Assembly (NCBI RefSeq): GCF_900476045.1
Contig: NZ_LS483440.1
Coordinates: 62,001-126,000, forward strand
Length of the DNA: 64,000 nt
Reading direction: 5' to 3'
From: Gemella morbillorum
GTDB taxonomy: Bacteria > Bacillota > Bacilli > Staphylococcales > Gemellaceae
This document shows, in pieces, positions 15,570 through 24,084 of the stretch. The notes beneath the pieces were generated by a model. The model was not told where the DNA came from. It made no database searches and saw only the letters and a list, made by a program, of their open reading frames with translations. Within the stretch, counting starts at the first letter, position 1, and the number at the start of each line of letters is the position of its first letter. The translations under genes and the position numbers were made by a program.

Positions 15570-16229
15570 CTAATTTTCCAAATTAAAGTCAATAGGTTTT
15601 TTGCCGACTTCTTCTAAATATGAATTTATACGTGAAAATACCTTGCTGCCGAAGAAACCGCGATAGGCAGATAGCGGACTTGGGTGTGGCGATTCTATTA
15701 TTTTATGGCGAGAGCTATCTATTAGAGTTTTTTTACTTCTAGCATAACTCCCCCATAGGACAAATACAACGTTGTTATTTTTTTGTGAAATAGTTTCTAT
15801 TATATAGTCTGTAAAATCTTGCCAGCCAACATTGCTATGGCTTGCTGGTGAATATTCTTCAACGGTTAAAACAGAGTTCAATAGGAAAATACCTTGTTTA
15901 AACCATTTTTCTAAATTTCCTGTTTTTGCAGGAGTAATGCCAAGGTCATCATAAAGTTCTTTATAAATATTTATTAAACTCTTAGGTAAAGGAACGCCAT
16001 CATTAACAGAAAAGCTTAATCCACAAGCTTGACCGGGATTATGATATGGATCTTGTCCCAATATAACTACTTTTATATCTTGTAATGGCAGATCAAAGAC
16101 CTTGAAAACTAATTCTTTTGGTGGATAGATAGTCGCCGTTTGTCTTTTTTTATTTATATTATCAACTGTTATTCCCAATTCATTACGCTTAGGATAATCT
16201 TTAAATATTTCTTTCCAACTGTTGTCCAT
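15570..16229 (-). CDS. ung: Uracil-DNA glycosylase (family 1)
   Basis: The 219-residue enzyme removes uracil from DNA to start base-excision repair. The catalytic water-activating motif VVILGQDPYHNPGQACGL is at about residues 54-71 with its Asp. SFSVNDGVPLPKSLINIYKEL and the LLNSVLTVEE strand follow, and the DNA-minor-groove loop HPSPLSAYRGFFGSKVFS carries the catalytic His near the C-terminus. Length and motif order are those of family 1 Ung. AAGGAG precedes the ATG at 16229. The gene is divergent from proC. Confidence 0.96.
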   Translation of the reverse strand: MDNSWKEIFKDYPKRNELGITVDNINKKRQTATIYPPKELVFKVFDLPLQDIKVVILGQDPYHNPGQACGLSFSVNDGVPLPKSLINIYKELYDDLGITPAKTGNLEKWFKQGIFLLNSVLTVEEYSPASHSNVGWQDFTDYIIETISQKNNNVVFVLWGSYARSKKTLIDSSRHKIIESPHPSPLSAYRGFFGSKVFSRINSYLEEVGKKPIDFNLEN

Positions 16230-16331
16230 AATAACTCCTTATTTGCAAAAATTTCAATACACATTTAAGTATAACATAAGATGTAGTACTAATAAAATTT
16301 ATTAAGAAGAGAGAATTAGAACGGTTAAATA

Positions 16332-16340
16332 TGATATAAT
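16332..16340 (+). promoter_or_regulatory. Extended -10 promoter element upstream of proC
   Basis: TGATATAAT (TGn plus a perfect TATAAT) lies about 64 bases before the proC start. No good -35 box was found, as is common with extended -10 promoters. Confidence 0.45.
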
Positions 16341-16403
16341 AGATAGTGAATGGAGAGTAGTTTGTATATTCTCAAAAAACAAAAAATATAATAGGAGGCC
16401 AAT

Positions 16404-17195
16404 ATGAAAAAACTAGGTTTTATCGGTGTTGGTAATATGGGGGAAGCAGTTCTGAAAGGAGTAATTTCTAGTCAAAAAGTAGCGAAAGAAAATATTTTCG
16501 TTAGAAATTCTTCAAACGACAGTACAGAAAAAGTAGCTGAACGTAACGGAGCCCAAGCGGCCAATAGCTCAAAAGATTTGGCAAAAGAATGTGATGTTGT
16601 ATTTTTAGGTGTAAAACCATATTTAGTAGCAAGTGTACTAGAAGAAATCAAAGTAGAACTAGAAGGAAAAATAGTTATTTCGATAGCGGCAGCAGTAGAA
16701 ATAAAAGATATAGAAAGTATTGTACCAAGTGCAAAAGTAGTCCGCATTATGCCGAATACGCCCGTTGAAGTAGGTGCGGGGGTTGTTGGTGTTAGTGTAG
16801 GACATAATATAGAATCAACAGAAGTAGAGTACGTTTTAAGTTTATTTAGCAGTCTTGGATTATCAGAGGTGATAGCGGAAAAAGATATGGCTGGATTGAC
16901 TGCACTTAGTGGGTCAGGCCCTGCTTATGGTTATTTATTTATTGAAGCATTAGCTGATGGTGCAGTGTTAAACGGGTTACGTCGTGAAACTGCTTATCGC
17001 TTAGCGGCACATACAGTAATCGGGGCTGCAAAAATGGTACTAGAAACAGGAGAACATCCAGGAAAACTAAAGGATAATGTTTGCTCACCATCAGGTAGTA
17101 CAATTGAAGCTGTCCGAATTCTTGAAGAAAAAAATTTCCGTTCAGCAGTAATTGAATGCGAAAAAGCTTGCTTTGAAAAGTTAAAAGAAATGTAG
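16404..17195 (+). CDS. proC: Pyrroline-5-carboxylate reductase
   Basis: The 263-residue cytosolic enzyme makes proline from pyrroline-5-carboxylate using NAD(P)H. The N-terminal Rossmann motif is GFIGVGNMGEAVLKG. VFLGVKPYLV and RIMPNTPVEVGAG follow at the usual places. The C-terminal dimer domain has GLTALSGSGPAYGYLFIEAL and the signature LKDNVCSPSGSTIEAVRILE. AGGAGG lies seven bases before the ATG. No other proline gene is adjacent, so this is a single-gene unit closed by a strong terminator. Confidence 0.96.
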   Translation: MKKLGFIGVGNMGEAVLKGVISSQKVAKENIFVRNSSNDSTEKVAERNGAQAANSSKDLAKECDVVFLGVKPYLVASVLEEIKVELEGKIVISIAAAVEIKDIESIVPSAKVVRIMPNTPVEVGAGVVGVSVGHNIESTEVEYVLSLFSSLGLSEVIAEKDMAGLTALSGSGPAYGYLFIEALADGAVLNGLRRETAYRLAAHTVIGAAKMVLETGEHPGKLKDNVCSPSGSTIEAVRILEEKNFRSAVIECEKACFEKLKEM

Positions 17196-17235
17196 GGTTA
17201 AAGTCTAACAATAAAGTATAAAATTCATAAAAGTT

Positions 17236-17275
17236 AAAAGAATCTTAATGATTAGAAGTCATTAAGATTCTTTTT
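17236..17275. terminator. Bidirectional terminator between proC and pepF
   Basis: A perfect stem of about 14 bp (17238-17251 with 17259-17272) has a 7-base loop and A-run/T-run ends, between convergent genes. Confidence 0.88.
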
Positions 17276-17280
17276 ATGTC

Positions 17281-19089
17281 TTATTTTTTCAGCTCATCTG
17301 TTAATTCATAAAGTTGATCTACTAAGTATCCAACATATGAAATTGCTTCTTTAAGTGGTTCAGTGGTACTCACATCACAACCAGCAAGTTTAGAAAGATC
17401 TAGTGCTGACATACTACTTCCTTTAGAAAGAACATTTAGCCAAGTATCGGCATAACTTGGATTTTTGTCAATTTTATTAGCAACTGCTGTTCCGATAGTT
17501 AGTCCTGCAGAGTAAGTATATGGATAAAGTCCCATGTAGTAGTGAGGTTGACGCATCCAAGTAAGTTCTGCTCCCTCGTTAATTACAAGACTATCTCCGA
17601 AAAATTCTTCCATAACTTCACGTTTTATAGTAGATAAGACTTCTGCAGTTAACATTTCATTATTATCAACTTTTTTATAAACACGGTCTTGATAAACAGC
17701 TTCAAGATAGTGAGTTACCATATTGTGGAAGTAAGTTCTGCTAATCATATTACTAATTACCCAACGTTTAAAGCGTGCGTCTTTATTAGTTTGTAGTAGA
17801 TAATTAGAAACGATAACCTCGTTACAAGTAGACGGTGCTTCTACGAAGTAAAGTGAGCAATCGTTATTTAGTATAGTTTGGTGTTTACCTGTACTCATAA
17901 AGTGATAAGCGTGTCCAAGTTCATGAGCAAGGACAAACACCTCGTTCATTTTCCCAGTCCAAGAAAGAAGGATAAAACCAGCTACATTTGGAACAGTAGC
18001 GCAGAAACCACCTGTACTTTTACCAATGTTTTGTGGAAAATCCGTCCAACGTTTATCATAGCTTTCATCAATCATTTTAACATAATCTTCCCCAAGAACA
18101 CCCAGTGCTTTTTTCAAGTACTCTCGTGATTCTTCAATAGTCATATCAATCTCGAAATCAGGATCTAGATTAATTTTGCAGTCGGCAAATTGCATATCTT
18201 CAATTTTATGCTCGCGTGCTAATAGTTTGATATAACGACGGATATGTGGTGCAAGATCTGTCATAAGTGTTTGGATTTGACGGTCGTATAATTCGCGGCT
18301 ATCATCTTGCTTGTCTAATAGATAATTAATAACACTGTCATAACCACGAGCAGTTGCAAGCATTTTTTCTCTTTTAATATGAGAAATATACTCATTTGCC
18401 GAAGTATTTTTATATGCATTTAAAGTTTTATAAAAACTTTTTGCAGCTGCACGGCGAACGTTTGTGTCATTGTCCATTTCGTGTAGATTTTCATACAAAA
18501 CAAAGCTATTTTCGTAAGTCTTGCCATTTGCTTCAAAACTATCGAATTGCATATCTTCATGTTTAGTTACTTCATATAAGCGATAGAAGTTAGGTAGACT
18601 TTCATAGCTAGCGATTATTTCTTCAACTTCTTTTGGTAATACATGTTTTTTCATATTAATAATCTTTTCGAAATAATATTTCAAGTCTGGACGATAGTTG
18701 ATAACAAAAGAATTTATAAAGGATTCCTCTAGAGATATTAATTCTGTGAAGAAAAAACTCAATTTACTAGCTAAAAGAGAAGAAAGTTCTTCATAGATAG
18801 TAGCGTTAGCTACTACATTGTCGTTAAAACGATCAACAGCCATAGGTAGCTCAGCATAGTGAGAAAGTTTATAACACTCTTCTTCTATCGCTTCGTATTT
18901 TAGGATAGCTTCGTTTAAAGTAGTATAATCAGCTAACTTTCCTTCATATTTGTCTTTAAATTCAATTATTTCTTTTTTTGTTTTTTCTAAAGTCTTTTTG
19001 TAGTCTTCATCAGTTTTATAAAGTAGAGTCATATCCCAAGTGTATTTTTTATCTACTTCACTACGTGGTACTAATTTTATTTCAGCCAT
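17281..19089 (-). CDS. pepF: Oligoendopeptidase F (M3B metallopeptidase)
   Basis: The 602-residue zinc peptidase trims oligopeptides of roughly 7-17 residues in the cytosol. The zinc motif HEXXH is in LAHELGHAYHF near residue 389, and the third ligand Glu is in the following VEAPSTCNEV block, the M3 family signature. The start MAEIKLVPRSEVDKKYTWDM and the ending KEAISYVGYLVDQLYEL are typical of PepF. Length is normal. GGGAGG precedes the ATG at 19089. There is no obvious operon partner. Confidence 0.95.
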   Translation of the reverse strand: MAEIKLVPRSEVDKKYTWDMTLLYKTDEDYKKTLEKTKKEIIEFKDKYEGKLADYTTLNEAILKYEAIEEECYKLSHYAELPMAVDRFNDNVVANATIYEELSSLLASKLSFFFTELISLEESFINSFVINYRPDLKYYFEKIINMKKHVLPKEVEEIIASYESLPNFYRLYEVTKHEDMQFDSFEANGKTYENSFVLYENLHEMDNDTNVRRAAAKSFYKTLNAYKNTSANEYISHIKREKMLATARGYDSVINYLLDKQDDSRELYDRQIQTLMTDLAPHIRRYIKLLAREHKIEDMQFADCKINLDPDFEIDMTIEESREYLKKALGVLGEDYVKMIDESYDKRWTDFPQNIGKSTGGFCATVPNVAGFILLSWTGKMNEVFVLAHELGHAYHFMSTGKHQTILNNDCSLYFVEAPSTCNEVIVSNYLLQTNKDARFKRWVISNMISRTYFHNMVTHYLEAVYQDRVYKKVDNNEMLTAEVLSTIKREVMEEFFGDSLVINEGAELTWMRQPHYYMGLYPYTYSAGLTIGTAVANKIDKNPSYADTWLNVLSKGSSMSALDLSKLAGCDVSTTEPLKEAISYVGYLVDQLYELTDELKK

Positions 19090-19263
19090 AGATTACCTCC
19101 CATATATTTTTTAAGTTATATTAATAGTTGCTCTCGCGCAACTTAGTAATACTTATTATAATACATAAATATAGATAGGTAAAGATAATTAAATATAAAA
19201 TAAAGCTAATTATCTCTTTTTTTAAGTTAGTAGATTGTTTGTATAGATTAAGTCGGTGTCCAT

Positions 19264-19281
19264 TTCAAAAATATGATATAA
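19264..19281 (+). repeat. 18-bp direct repeat, copy 1 (upstream of pseudogene)
   Basis: This 18-base segment is repeated exactly at 19812-19829, each copy 25-45 bases upstream of the start site of one member of a duplicated gene pair. Both copies contain GATATAA and may be the shared promoter. Confidence 0.55.
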
Positions 19282-19306
19282 TTATAAAAAAAGAGGAAAA
19301 GAAATA

Positions 19307-19690
19307 ATAAAAAAAGCCATAAAAATCTCATTAACTACAGCGATAATATTGTTTATGATGTTAGGTGCTATGCATTGGTTTAAAAGCCATCAAGAAGAGA
19401 AAAGACTAATAAGACAAGAGTAAGAAAGAATGGCAGAGTATACTATTGAGAATTTTGAAGACATAAAAAAGGTAGGATTTACAAGTTTTGAACAAAATTT
19501 TTAACACAATCTTGGACTACAAATATAACTATAAGTGATAACATATATGTCAAGTATTGAGTTGATGATATTGGTAAAAATAGGGATATAGGTATGGTAC
19601 ATTACATAGAGGAAAGTAGGGGTAAACAAATTGAAAGAAAGATAAGAAAAAAGCAATAGTAATGTAGAGGTAAAATATTGGGAAGGATAG
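19307..19690 (+). pseudogene. Decayed paralogue of the adjacent small membrane protein gene
   Basis: Coding traces remain but the gene is broken in several places. A ribosome-site-like GAGG is followed at the expected distance by ATA instead of ATG at 19307. The frame then encodes a signal-anchor-like IKKAIKISLTTAIILFMMLG. There is an in-frame TAA at 19421, coding continues as AEYTIENFEDIKKVGFTSFEQNF, and another TAA plus a frameshift follow near 19502. A TGA at 19558 interrupts DNIYVKY/VDDIGKNRDIGMVHYIEE, and a further stop and frameshift occur near the end. The DIKKVGFTSFE segment matches DIKSIEFLEFK in the intact gene at 19849. Together with the shared 18-bp upstream repeat this indicates a tandem duplication, one copy now dead. 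Confidence 0.65.
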
Positions 19691-19755
19691 TATATGATTA
19701 GAGATCATGAGTATAAGTATTTATCATAAGAAACTGTAACGTAGTCAAGGGAATG

Positions 19756-19810
19756 AGCGTATTTACAATAAGATTTTAAGCGAGAATAGAATATAAACAC
19801 GCTATTTTTT
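19756..19810 (+). terminator. Weak terminator-like hairpin before the intact paralogue
   Basis: AGCGTATTT (19756-19764) can pair with AAACACGCT (19795-19803) with one mismatch, followed by a T6 run. Confidence 0.35.
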
Positions 19811-19811
19811 A

Positions 19812-19829
19812 TTCAAAAATATGATATAA
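19812..19829 (+). repeat. 18-bp direct repeat, copy 2 (upstream of intact paralogue)
   Basis: Identical to 19264-19281. It sits about 20 bases before the start codon of the intact gene. Confidence 0.55.
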
Positions 19830-19848
19830 AAACAAAGGATGGTAGAAA

Positions 19849-20232
19849 ATGAAGAAAATAATAAAAATAGTAATTAGTTTGCTAGTTGTAGGAGTTATAG
19901 CGGTATCTATTTCACGTTGTGGAAAAGAAGAAATCACAAGAGAACAACAAAAAAATTTAGTGAAAAGACTAGTTCAAAATTATGATATAAAGTCAATAGA
20001 ATTTTTAGAATTTAAAAAAACTATCGAGCCAGGTTATTATAGATTGACTTTTAAAATAAATAAAGAAGATAGATATAAAACAGTGATTTACTTATCGAGA
20101 AAAGAACAATTAAACAATTCTACAGATGAGATAGGACTTAGTCCGGAAGTTAAGTTTAAAGAGTTAGAAAGAAGAGAAAGAATACTACCTGAAGATGTGA
20201 AAATAGATAATGTAGATATAAAATATATTTAG
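19849..20232 (+). CDS. Small membrane-anchored extracytoplasmic protein, unknown function
   Basis: A 127-residue protein with an N-terminal basic-hydrophobic segment (KKIIKIVISLLVVGVIAVSI). A Cys follows at residue 24, but SRC is not a good lipobox, so a plain membrane anchor is more likely than lipidation. The rest is a charged domain of about 100 residues (VKRLVQNYDIKSIEFLEFKK, then YYRLTFKINKEDRYKTVIYLS). The layout resembles the short DUF1433/DUF1310-type proteins that occur as tandem paralogues in Gram-positive cocci; this is a resemblance of pattern only. The decayed copy immediately upstream supports the tandem-family idea. The ribosome site is AAGGATGG. Role unknown. Confidence 0.6.
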   Translation: MKKIIKIVISLLVVGVIAVSISRCGKEEITREQQKNLVKRLVQNYDIKSIEFLEFKKTIEPGYYRLTFKINKEDRYKTVIYLSRKEQLNNSTDEIGLSPEVKFKELERRERILPEDVKIDNVDIKYI

Positions 20233-20410
20233 GAAATTTAAAGTTTTTAATACAGATATACTAAGTATGTTAAAATAGTTACAATCAAGAGAATATATAC
20301 AGCGTGGGAGGGTGAGTGCAACTTCTAAAAAAGATAGTATTATCTTTGTTATCAGAAGAGAGGAACAAAGGAGTAAGGATATATAAAAGTGATACACAAA
20401 GAGAACCTTA

Positions 20411-20455
20411 CAAGCTAGTTTTATTGTACAAAAAGTTTACTAGCATTTTTTTTTG
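20411..20455 (+). terminator. Terminator upstream of the DAO-type oxidoreductase gene
   Basis: GCTAGT (20414-20419) and ACTAGC (20439-20444) form a short stem followed by a T9-10 run. The preceding 20233-20410 holds no gene I can support, although a 46-codon GTG-initiated frame ends in this hairpin. Confidence 0.55.
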
Positions 20456-20516
20456 ATGTATAATTTTTATAGTAGAATTTTTGAAAAAAATTAAAAACTA
20501 GCAAGTGAGGTAAACT

Positions 20517-21614
20517 ATGAAAGTAGCGATAATAGGTGGAGGGATAGTTGGTGCAACATGCGCATACTATTTATCAAAAGATAACGATATAGAGTTGACA
20601 GTTTTTGATTACGGTGTAGGGCAAGCAACGAAGGCCTCAGCAGGTATAATAAGTCCATGGTTTTCGAAACGTCGTAATAAACTGTGGTATAAGATGGCGC
20701 GTTTAGGCGCAGATTTTTACTTGAAACTTGTTCAAGATTTAGAAGCTGAAGGAATCAATACGAATTTTTACTCACAATGTGGCGTATATTTATTAAAAAA
20801 AGATGAAGCAAAATTACCAGAATTAAAAGAATTAGCCGAAAGTCGTATGGAATTATCACCGATGATAGGCGAGCTAAAATTACTGTCTAAAGAAGATGTT
20901 CAAAAAGTAATTCCAAGCTTTGATAACAATGGGGATGTACTTTATGCTAGCGGTGGCGGTCGTGTAGAAGGGGAGCGTTTTGTGAAAACTTTGCTTGAAG
21001 CATCAAGGGCGCAAGTCTTTAATAAAAAGGTGACTTTAGGATTAGCTAGCGATAAGTATTTAATAGATAACAAGGAGTTTGATATTGTAGTTCTTGCGAC
21101 AGGTGCGTGGTTAAAAGATGTCTTAGAGCCACTTGGTTTTGAAGTTGACGTTCGTCCTCAAAAAGGACAACTACGTGATTATAAAATAAAAGATAATAAT
21201 ACAGGTGCTTATCCAGTAATTATGCCAGAAGGAGAACTAGATATAATTCCTTCTGAAAATGGTGTAGTTAGTGTTGGGGCAACTCATGAAAATGATATGG
21301 GATTTGACTTGGGAATAGATAGAACAAAGTTAGATGTGTTTGGAAATGAAGCTCAACAGTTTTTAAAAGAATTAGCTGATGCACAAATTATTAATGAACG
21401 AGTAGGTATTAGAGCGTATACGTCTGACTATTCACCATTTTATGGAAAGGTGCCAACGCTAAAAAATGTTTTTGCAGTAAGTGGATTAGGTTCGTCAGGA
21501 TTAACGACTGGACCTATTATTGGATATAGTGTTGCGAATATTATTTTAGGGAGAGAAAATGAGTTAGATTCACAAGATTACGATATAAATTCTTATATAA
21601 GTCTAAAAGATTAG
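20517..21614 (+). CDS. FAD-dependent amine/D-amino acid oxidoreductase (DAO family)
   Basis: A 365-residue flavoenzyme of the DAO/DadA/glycine-oxidase family, which oxidises amino or imino groups of small substrates. The N-terminal dinucleotide fold is VAIIGGGIVGATCAYYLSK. ATKASAGIISPW follows as the second FAD contact. The middle has VVLATGAWLK, and the C-terminus RVGIRAYTSDYSPFYGKVP with the closing GLGSSGLTTGPIIGYSVAN, all typical of the family. The true substrate is not readable. The ATG at 20517 has GTGAGG upstream. A possible promoter (TTTACT, 17 bases, TATAAT) overlaps the preceding terminator. It is a single-gene unit. Confidence 0.82.
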   Translation: MKVAIIGGGIVGATCAYYLSKDNDIELTVFDYGVGQATKASAGIISPWFSKRRNKLWYKMARLGADFYLKLVQDLEAEGINTNFYSQCGVYLLKKDEAKLPELKELAESRMELSPMIGELKLLSKEDVQKVIPSFDNNGDVLYASGGGRVEGERFVKTLLEASRAQVFNKKVTLGLASDKYLIDNKEFDIVVLATGAWLKDVLEPLGFEVDVRPQKGQLRDYKIKDNNTGAYPVIMPEGELDIIPSENGVVSVGATHENDMGFDLGIDRTKLDVFGNEAQQFLKELADAQIINERVGIRAYTSDYSPFYGKVPTLKNVFAVSGLGSSGLTTGPIIGYSVANIILGRENELDSQDYDINSYISLKD

Positions 21615-21679
21615 GATTATTTCAATATAGAATAAATTTAGAAATTTTATATACGAGAATATTCAGTTGATTAAGTAAG

Positions 21680-21718
21680 AGAAGATATTTGAAAAAACTT
21701 TAAAATATCTTCTTTTTA
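21680..21718 (+). terminator. Terminator after the DAO-type oxidoreductase gene
   Basis: AGAAGATATTT pairs with AAATATCTTCT around a loop of about 12 bases, and a T5 run follows. Confidence 0.65.
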
Positions 21719-21731
21719 TTTTCAAAAACAT

Positions 21732-21760
21732 CTTACAATCCCCATATTTTATGTTATAAT
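21732..21760 (+). promoter_or_regulatory. Sigma-A-type promoter of the cdaA-cdaR operon
   Basis: CTTACA (21732-21737) and TATAAT (21755-21760) have a 17-base spacer. The leader of about 135 bases contains a GTTATGTAGTA/TACATCATAAC inverted repeat (roughly 21773-21838). Confidence 0.6.
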
Positions 21761-21901
21761 AAAATGTGGGTAGTTATGTAGTATGTGTATAGTTAGAAAG
21801 ATGATTTTAATCTTTATCATTTATTTTACATCATAACTATAAAAATAAAAAAGTAAGTATTTAAATAAGGATATATTGCTTACTTAAGAAAGGAGATTAT
21901 T

Positions 21902-22711
21902 ATGATAGCTGATTACCTATCAGGCATAAGTACATTAACATTAGTTATTCACCTGCTAGATATACTTTTAGTATGGTTTTTAGTATATAAGTTATTAACA
22001 TTGTTAAAAGGTACTCGTGGTATGCAATTAGTTAAAGGTATTTTAATCATTATCGGATTGAAAATATTTTTCAACTTTATTGGCTTTACAACGATGACTT
22101 ATATATTCGATCAAGTGGTTACTTGGGGAGTGTTGGGAATTATGATTATATTCCAACCAGAATTGAGACGCGCCTTAGAGTATATAGGTAGGGTTCAGTG
22201 GACTAATATTCTCAATTTTAATTATAAAGATGTTCAAAAAGGACAAAAAGATCATATCATAAAGGCTGTCGCTACTTCATCGAGACATATGGCAAGACGT
22301 CGTATAGGTGCTCTTATTGTATTAGAAAATAATACAGGTCTTGATGAATATGTGGAAAGTGGAATAGAGATTAATGCAGAAGTAACACATGAGCTTATTA
22401 TTAATATTTTTATTCCAAATACACCACTTCATGATGGTGCGATGATTATTAATAAAGATAAAATTAGAGCTGCAAGTTGCGTATTACCATTATCAGATAA
22501 TAGAAGTATAGCTAGTAGTTATGGGACGCGTCACCGCGCAGCATTAGGACTATCAGAACTTACAGATGCAATTGTTATTGCTGTTTCAGAAGAAACAGGA
22601 AAAATAAGTGTATGCCAAAATGGTAAATTAACGACAGATTTTACCGATGAAAAATTGATGAAGTATTTAGAAGAAAATTGGCAACAACAAAATGAAAAGA
22701 TTATTAAATAA
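21902..22711 (+). CDS. cdaA: Diadenylate cyclase CdaA (c-di-AMP synthase)
   Basis: The 269-residue membrane enzyme makes cyclic di-AMP from two ATP. Three transmembrane helices (about 12-30, 40-58, 62-82) precede the DAC domain. The catalytic LHDGAMII is near residue 178 and the ATP-binding GTRHRAALGLSE near 212. Both motifs are intact. c-di-AMP controls potassium and osmolyte transport and is tied to cell-wall homeostasis. The start follows AAAGGAG. It is first in an operon with cdaR, 11 bases apart. The symbol dacA is also used. Confidence 0.95.
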   Translation: MIADYLSGISTLTLVIHLLDILLVWFLVYKLLTLLKGTRGMQLVKGILIIIGLKIFFNFIGFTTMTYIFDQVVTWGVLGIMIIFQPELRRALEYIGRVQWTNILNFNYKDVQKGQKDHIIKAVATSSRHMARRRIGALIVLENNTGLDEYVESGIEINAEVTHELIINIFIPNTPLHDGAMIINKDKIRAASCVLPLSDNRSIASSYGTRHRAALGLSELTDAIVIAVSEETGKISVCQNGKLTTDFTDEKLMKYLEENWQQQNEKIIK

Positions 22712-22722
22712 GAGGTGATATT

Positions 22723-23682
22723 ATGAGATTAAAAGAGAATAATCAATTAAAGTTAATATCATTTTTAATAGCAATACTACTGTTTATATCGGTAAACGAA
22801 AATTTCAAGAACTTTTCTGTATTAGGAAATAGTGATAATAAATCTACTGCGTGGGTAACTGAGGTTCCTCTTGAAGCGGAGTATGATAAAGATAAATTAT
22901 ACGTAGTTGGAATACCAAATACTGTTTCAGTAAAATTATCTGGTTCATTGGCGAAAGTTCAAAAAGAAAGTGTAGCTCGTCGTTTCAAAGTTAAGTTAAA
23001 TCTTAAAAATGCTCAAATAGGTGATGACCAGAAGGTAAAACTAGAAATAGAAGGTTTAGAAAGTGGGCTTGAAGGCACAGTTGAGCCGGGGACAATTACG
23101 ATTTCTATTAGAGAAAAAGTAACGCGTGAGTTTAAGGTAACACCTACTGTGAAAAAAGAGAGATTACTAATAGGGTATGAAATAGAAAAACTTAGCGTTA
23201 ATAACGAAACTGTAAAAATTTCTGGGGATATTGATAGTATTAATAGAATACATGAAGTTCGTGCAGAAAGTGCAACTCGTACGAAACTAAGCAAAAATAC
23301 TAAAGAAGAAGCAAAATTAGTTGCTTATGACAGTAATTATAACAAAATAGAAGATATTCAGATAGAACCTGGTTCAACGGTAATGTCGATTGAGCTAAAA
23401 AGTTTAGAAAAAGAAGTTCCGTTGGAAGTTAATACTATTGGGAAACTACCATCTGGGTATGAACTAGTTAGTGTAACAGCAGATGTAAGTAAGGTTACTA
23501 TTCGAACAGAAAGTCAAGAAACATTGGATAGAATAACAAAAATGCTAGTTGATGTCGACTTGAGTGATGTTAAGGAAGAGACAGAAGAACGTAGTAACTT
23601 GAAAATTTATTCAAAAGAAGATCTTCGAGTAGCAACTGACACACCAATAGTAAAAGTAACTATAAAAGTAAGGAAAAAATAA
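22723..23682 (+). CDS. cdaR: CdaA regulator CdaR (YbbR-domain protein)
   Basis: A 319-residue protein. One N-terminal transmembrane helix (NNQLKLISFLIAILLFISVN) is followed by extracytoplasmic YbbR repeats: VPLEAEYDKDKLYVVGIPNTVSVKLSG, then further copies near residues 130-205 and 225-310 with the recurring V-x-I-SG/R pattern. CdaR binds CdaA and modulates its activity. Ribosome site GAGGTGAT. It is encoded 11 bases after cdaA and 2 bases before the next small gene. Three or four YbbR units are present; this is the usual architecture. Confidence 0.92.
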   Translation: MRLKENNQLKLISFLIAILLFISVNENFKNFSVLGNSDNKSTAWVTEVPLEAEYDKDKLYVVGIPNTVSVKLSGSLAKVQKESVARRFKVKLNLKNAQIGDDQKVKLEIEGLESGLEGTVEPGTITISIREKVTREFKVTPTVKKERLLIGYEIEKLSVNNETVKISGDIDSINRIHEVRAESATRTKLSKNTKEEAKLVAYDSNYNKIEDIQIEPGSTVMSIELKSLEKEVPLEVNTIGKLPSGYELVSVTADVSKVTIRTESQETLDRITKMLVDVDLSDVKEETEERSNLKIYSKEDLRVATDTPIVKVTIKVRKK

Positions 23683-23684
23683 GC

Positions 23685-23936
23685 ATGTCAGATAAAAAAA
23701 TGATGTTTTTAGCGGTGAATATGCTGATAACGGTATTGAGTTTAGCTATAATAATAGGAACGATGTTTATCGAAAATCAAAAGACAAAACTAGTAGCTAT
23801 AGCTGTGGCAATCAGTATACTTGTAATTCAAAAAATTGTAGAAATAATTGTTATAAAAGAGACGAGGAAGGTAAGTATAGTAGTTTTGATTATTATAGTT
23901 GCTGCCGCTGGTTATTTTGGATACAAAATGTTTTAG
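23685..23936 (+). CDS. Small three-helix membrane protein in the cdaA-cdaR operon
   Basis: An 83-residue protein almost wholly hydrophobic, with three predicted helices (about 7-28, 34-54, 63-82) separated by short basic/acidic loops. It starts 2 bases after the cdaR stop, so translation is probably coupled. In most Firmicutes the third gene here is glmM (phosphoglucosamine mutase), but this protein is unrelated and the operon ends with a hairpin right after. No family recognised. Its place suggests a role with the CdaA-CdaR membrane complex; that is inference. Confidence 0.65.
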   Translation: MSDKKMMFLAVNMLITVLSLAIIIGTMFIENQKTKLVAIAVAISILVIQKIVEIIVIKETRKVSIVVLIIIVAAAGYFGYKMF

Positions 23937-23944
23937 GAAAAGGG

Positions 23945-23979
23945 GGAGCTAATGTTATTTACTTTAGCTCCTAATTTTA
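23945..23979 (+). terminator. Hairpin terminator after the cdaAR operon
   Basis: GGAGCTAA (23945-23952) pairs with TTAGCTCC (23964-23971), followed by a weak T-rich tail. Confidence 0.5.
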
Positions 23980-24042
23980 AGAAGTATAGTTTTAGAAGGA
24001 TGTTATTGTCAAAATGAAGTCTAACTGGAGTTCGATTTTAGG

Positions 24043-24070
24043 TTGAGAAAAAACAGAATTCTAATAAAAT
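24043..24070 (+). promoter_or_regulatory. Possible promoter of the 4,6-dehydratase gene
   Basis: TTGAGA (24043-24048) and TAAAAT (24065-24070) have a 16-base spacer, 15 bases before the start codon. That is very close, so a second promoter further up may also exist. Confidence 0.35.
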
Positions 24071-24084
24071 TATAGGAGATTAGT

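Noticed and set aside
20316-20456. A 46-codon GTG-initiated frame
   Set aside because: The ribosome site is only 4 bases away, and the last third lies in the terminator hairpin and T-run. There is no recognisable protein pattern.
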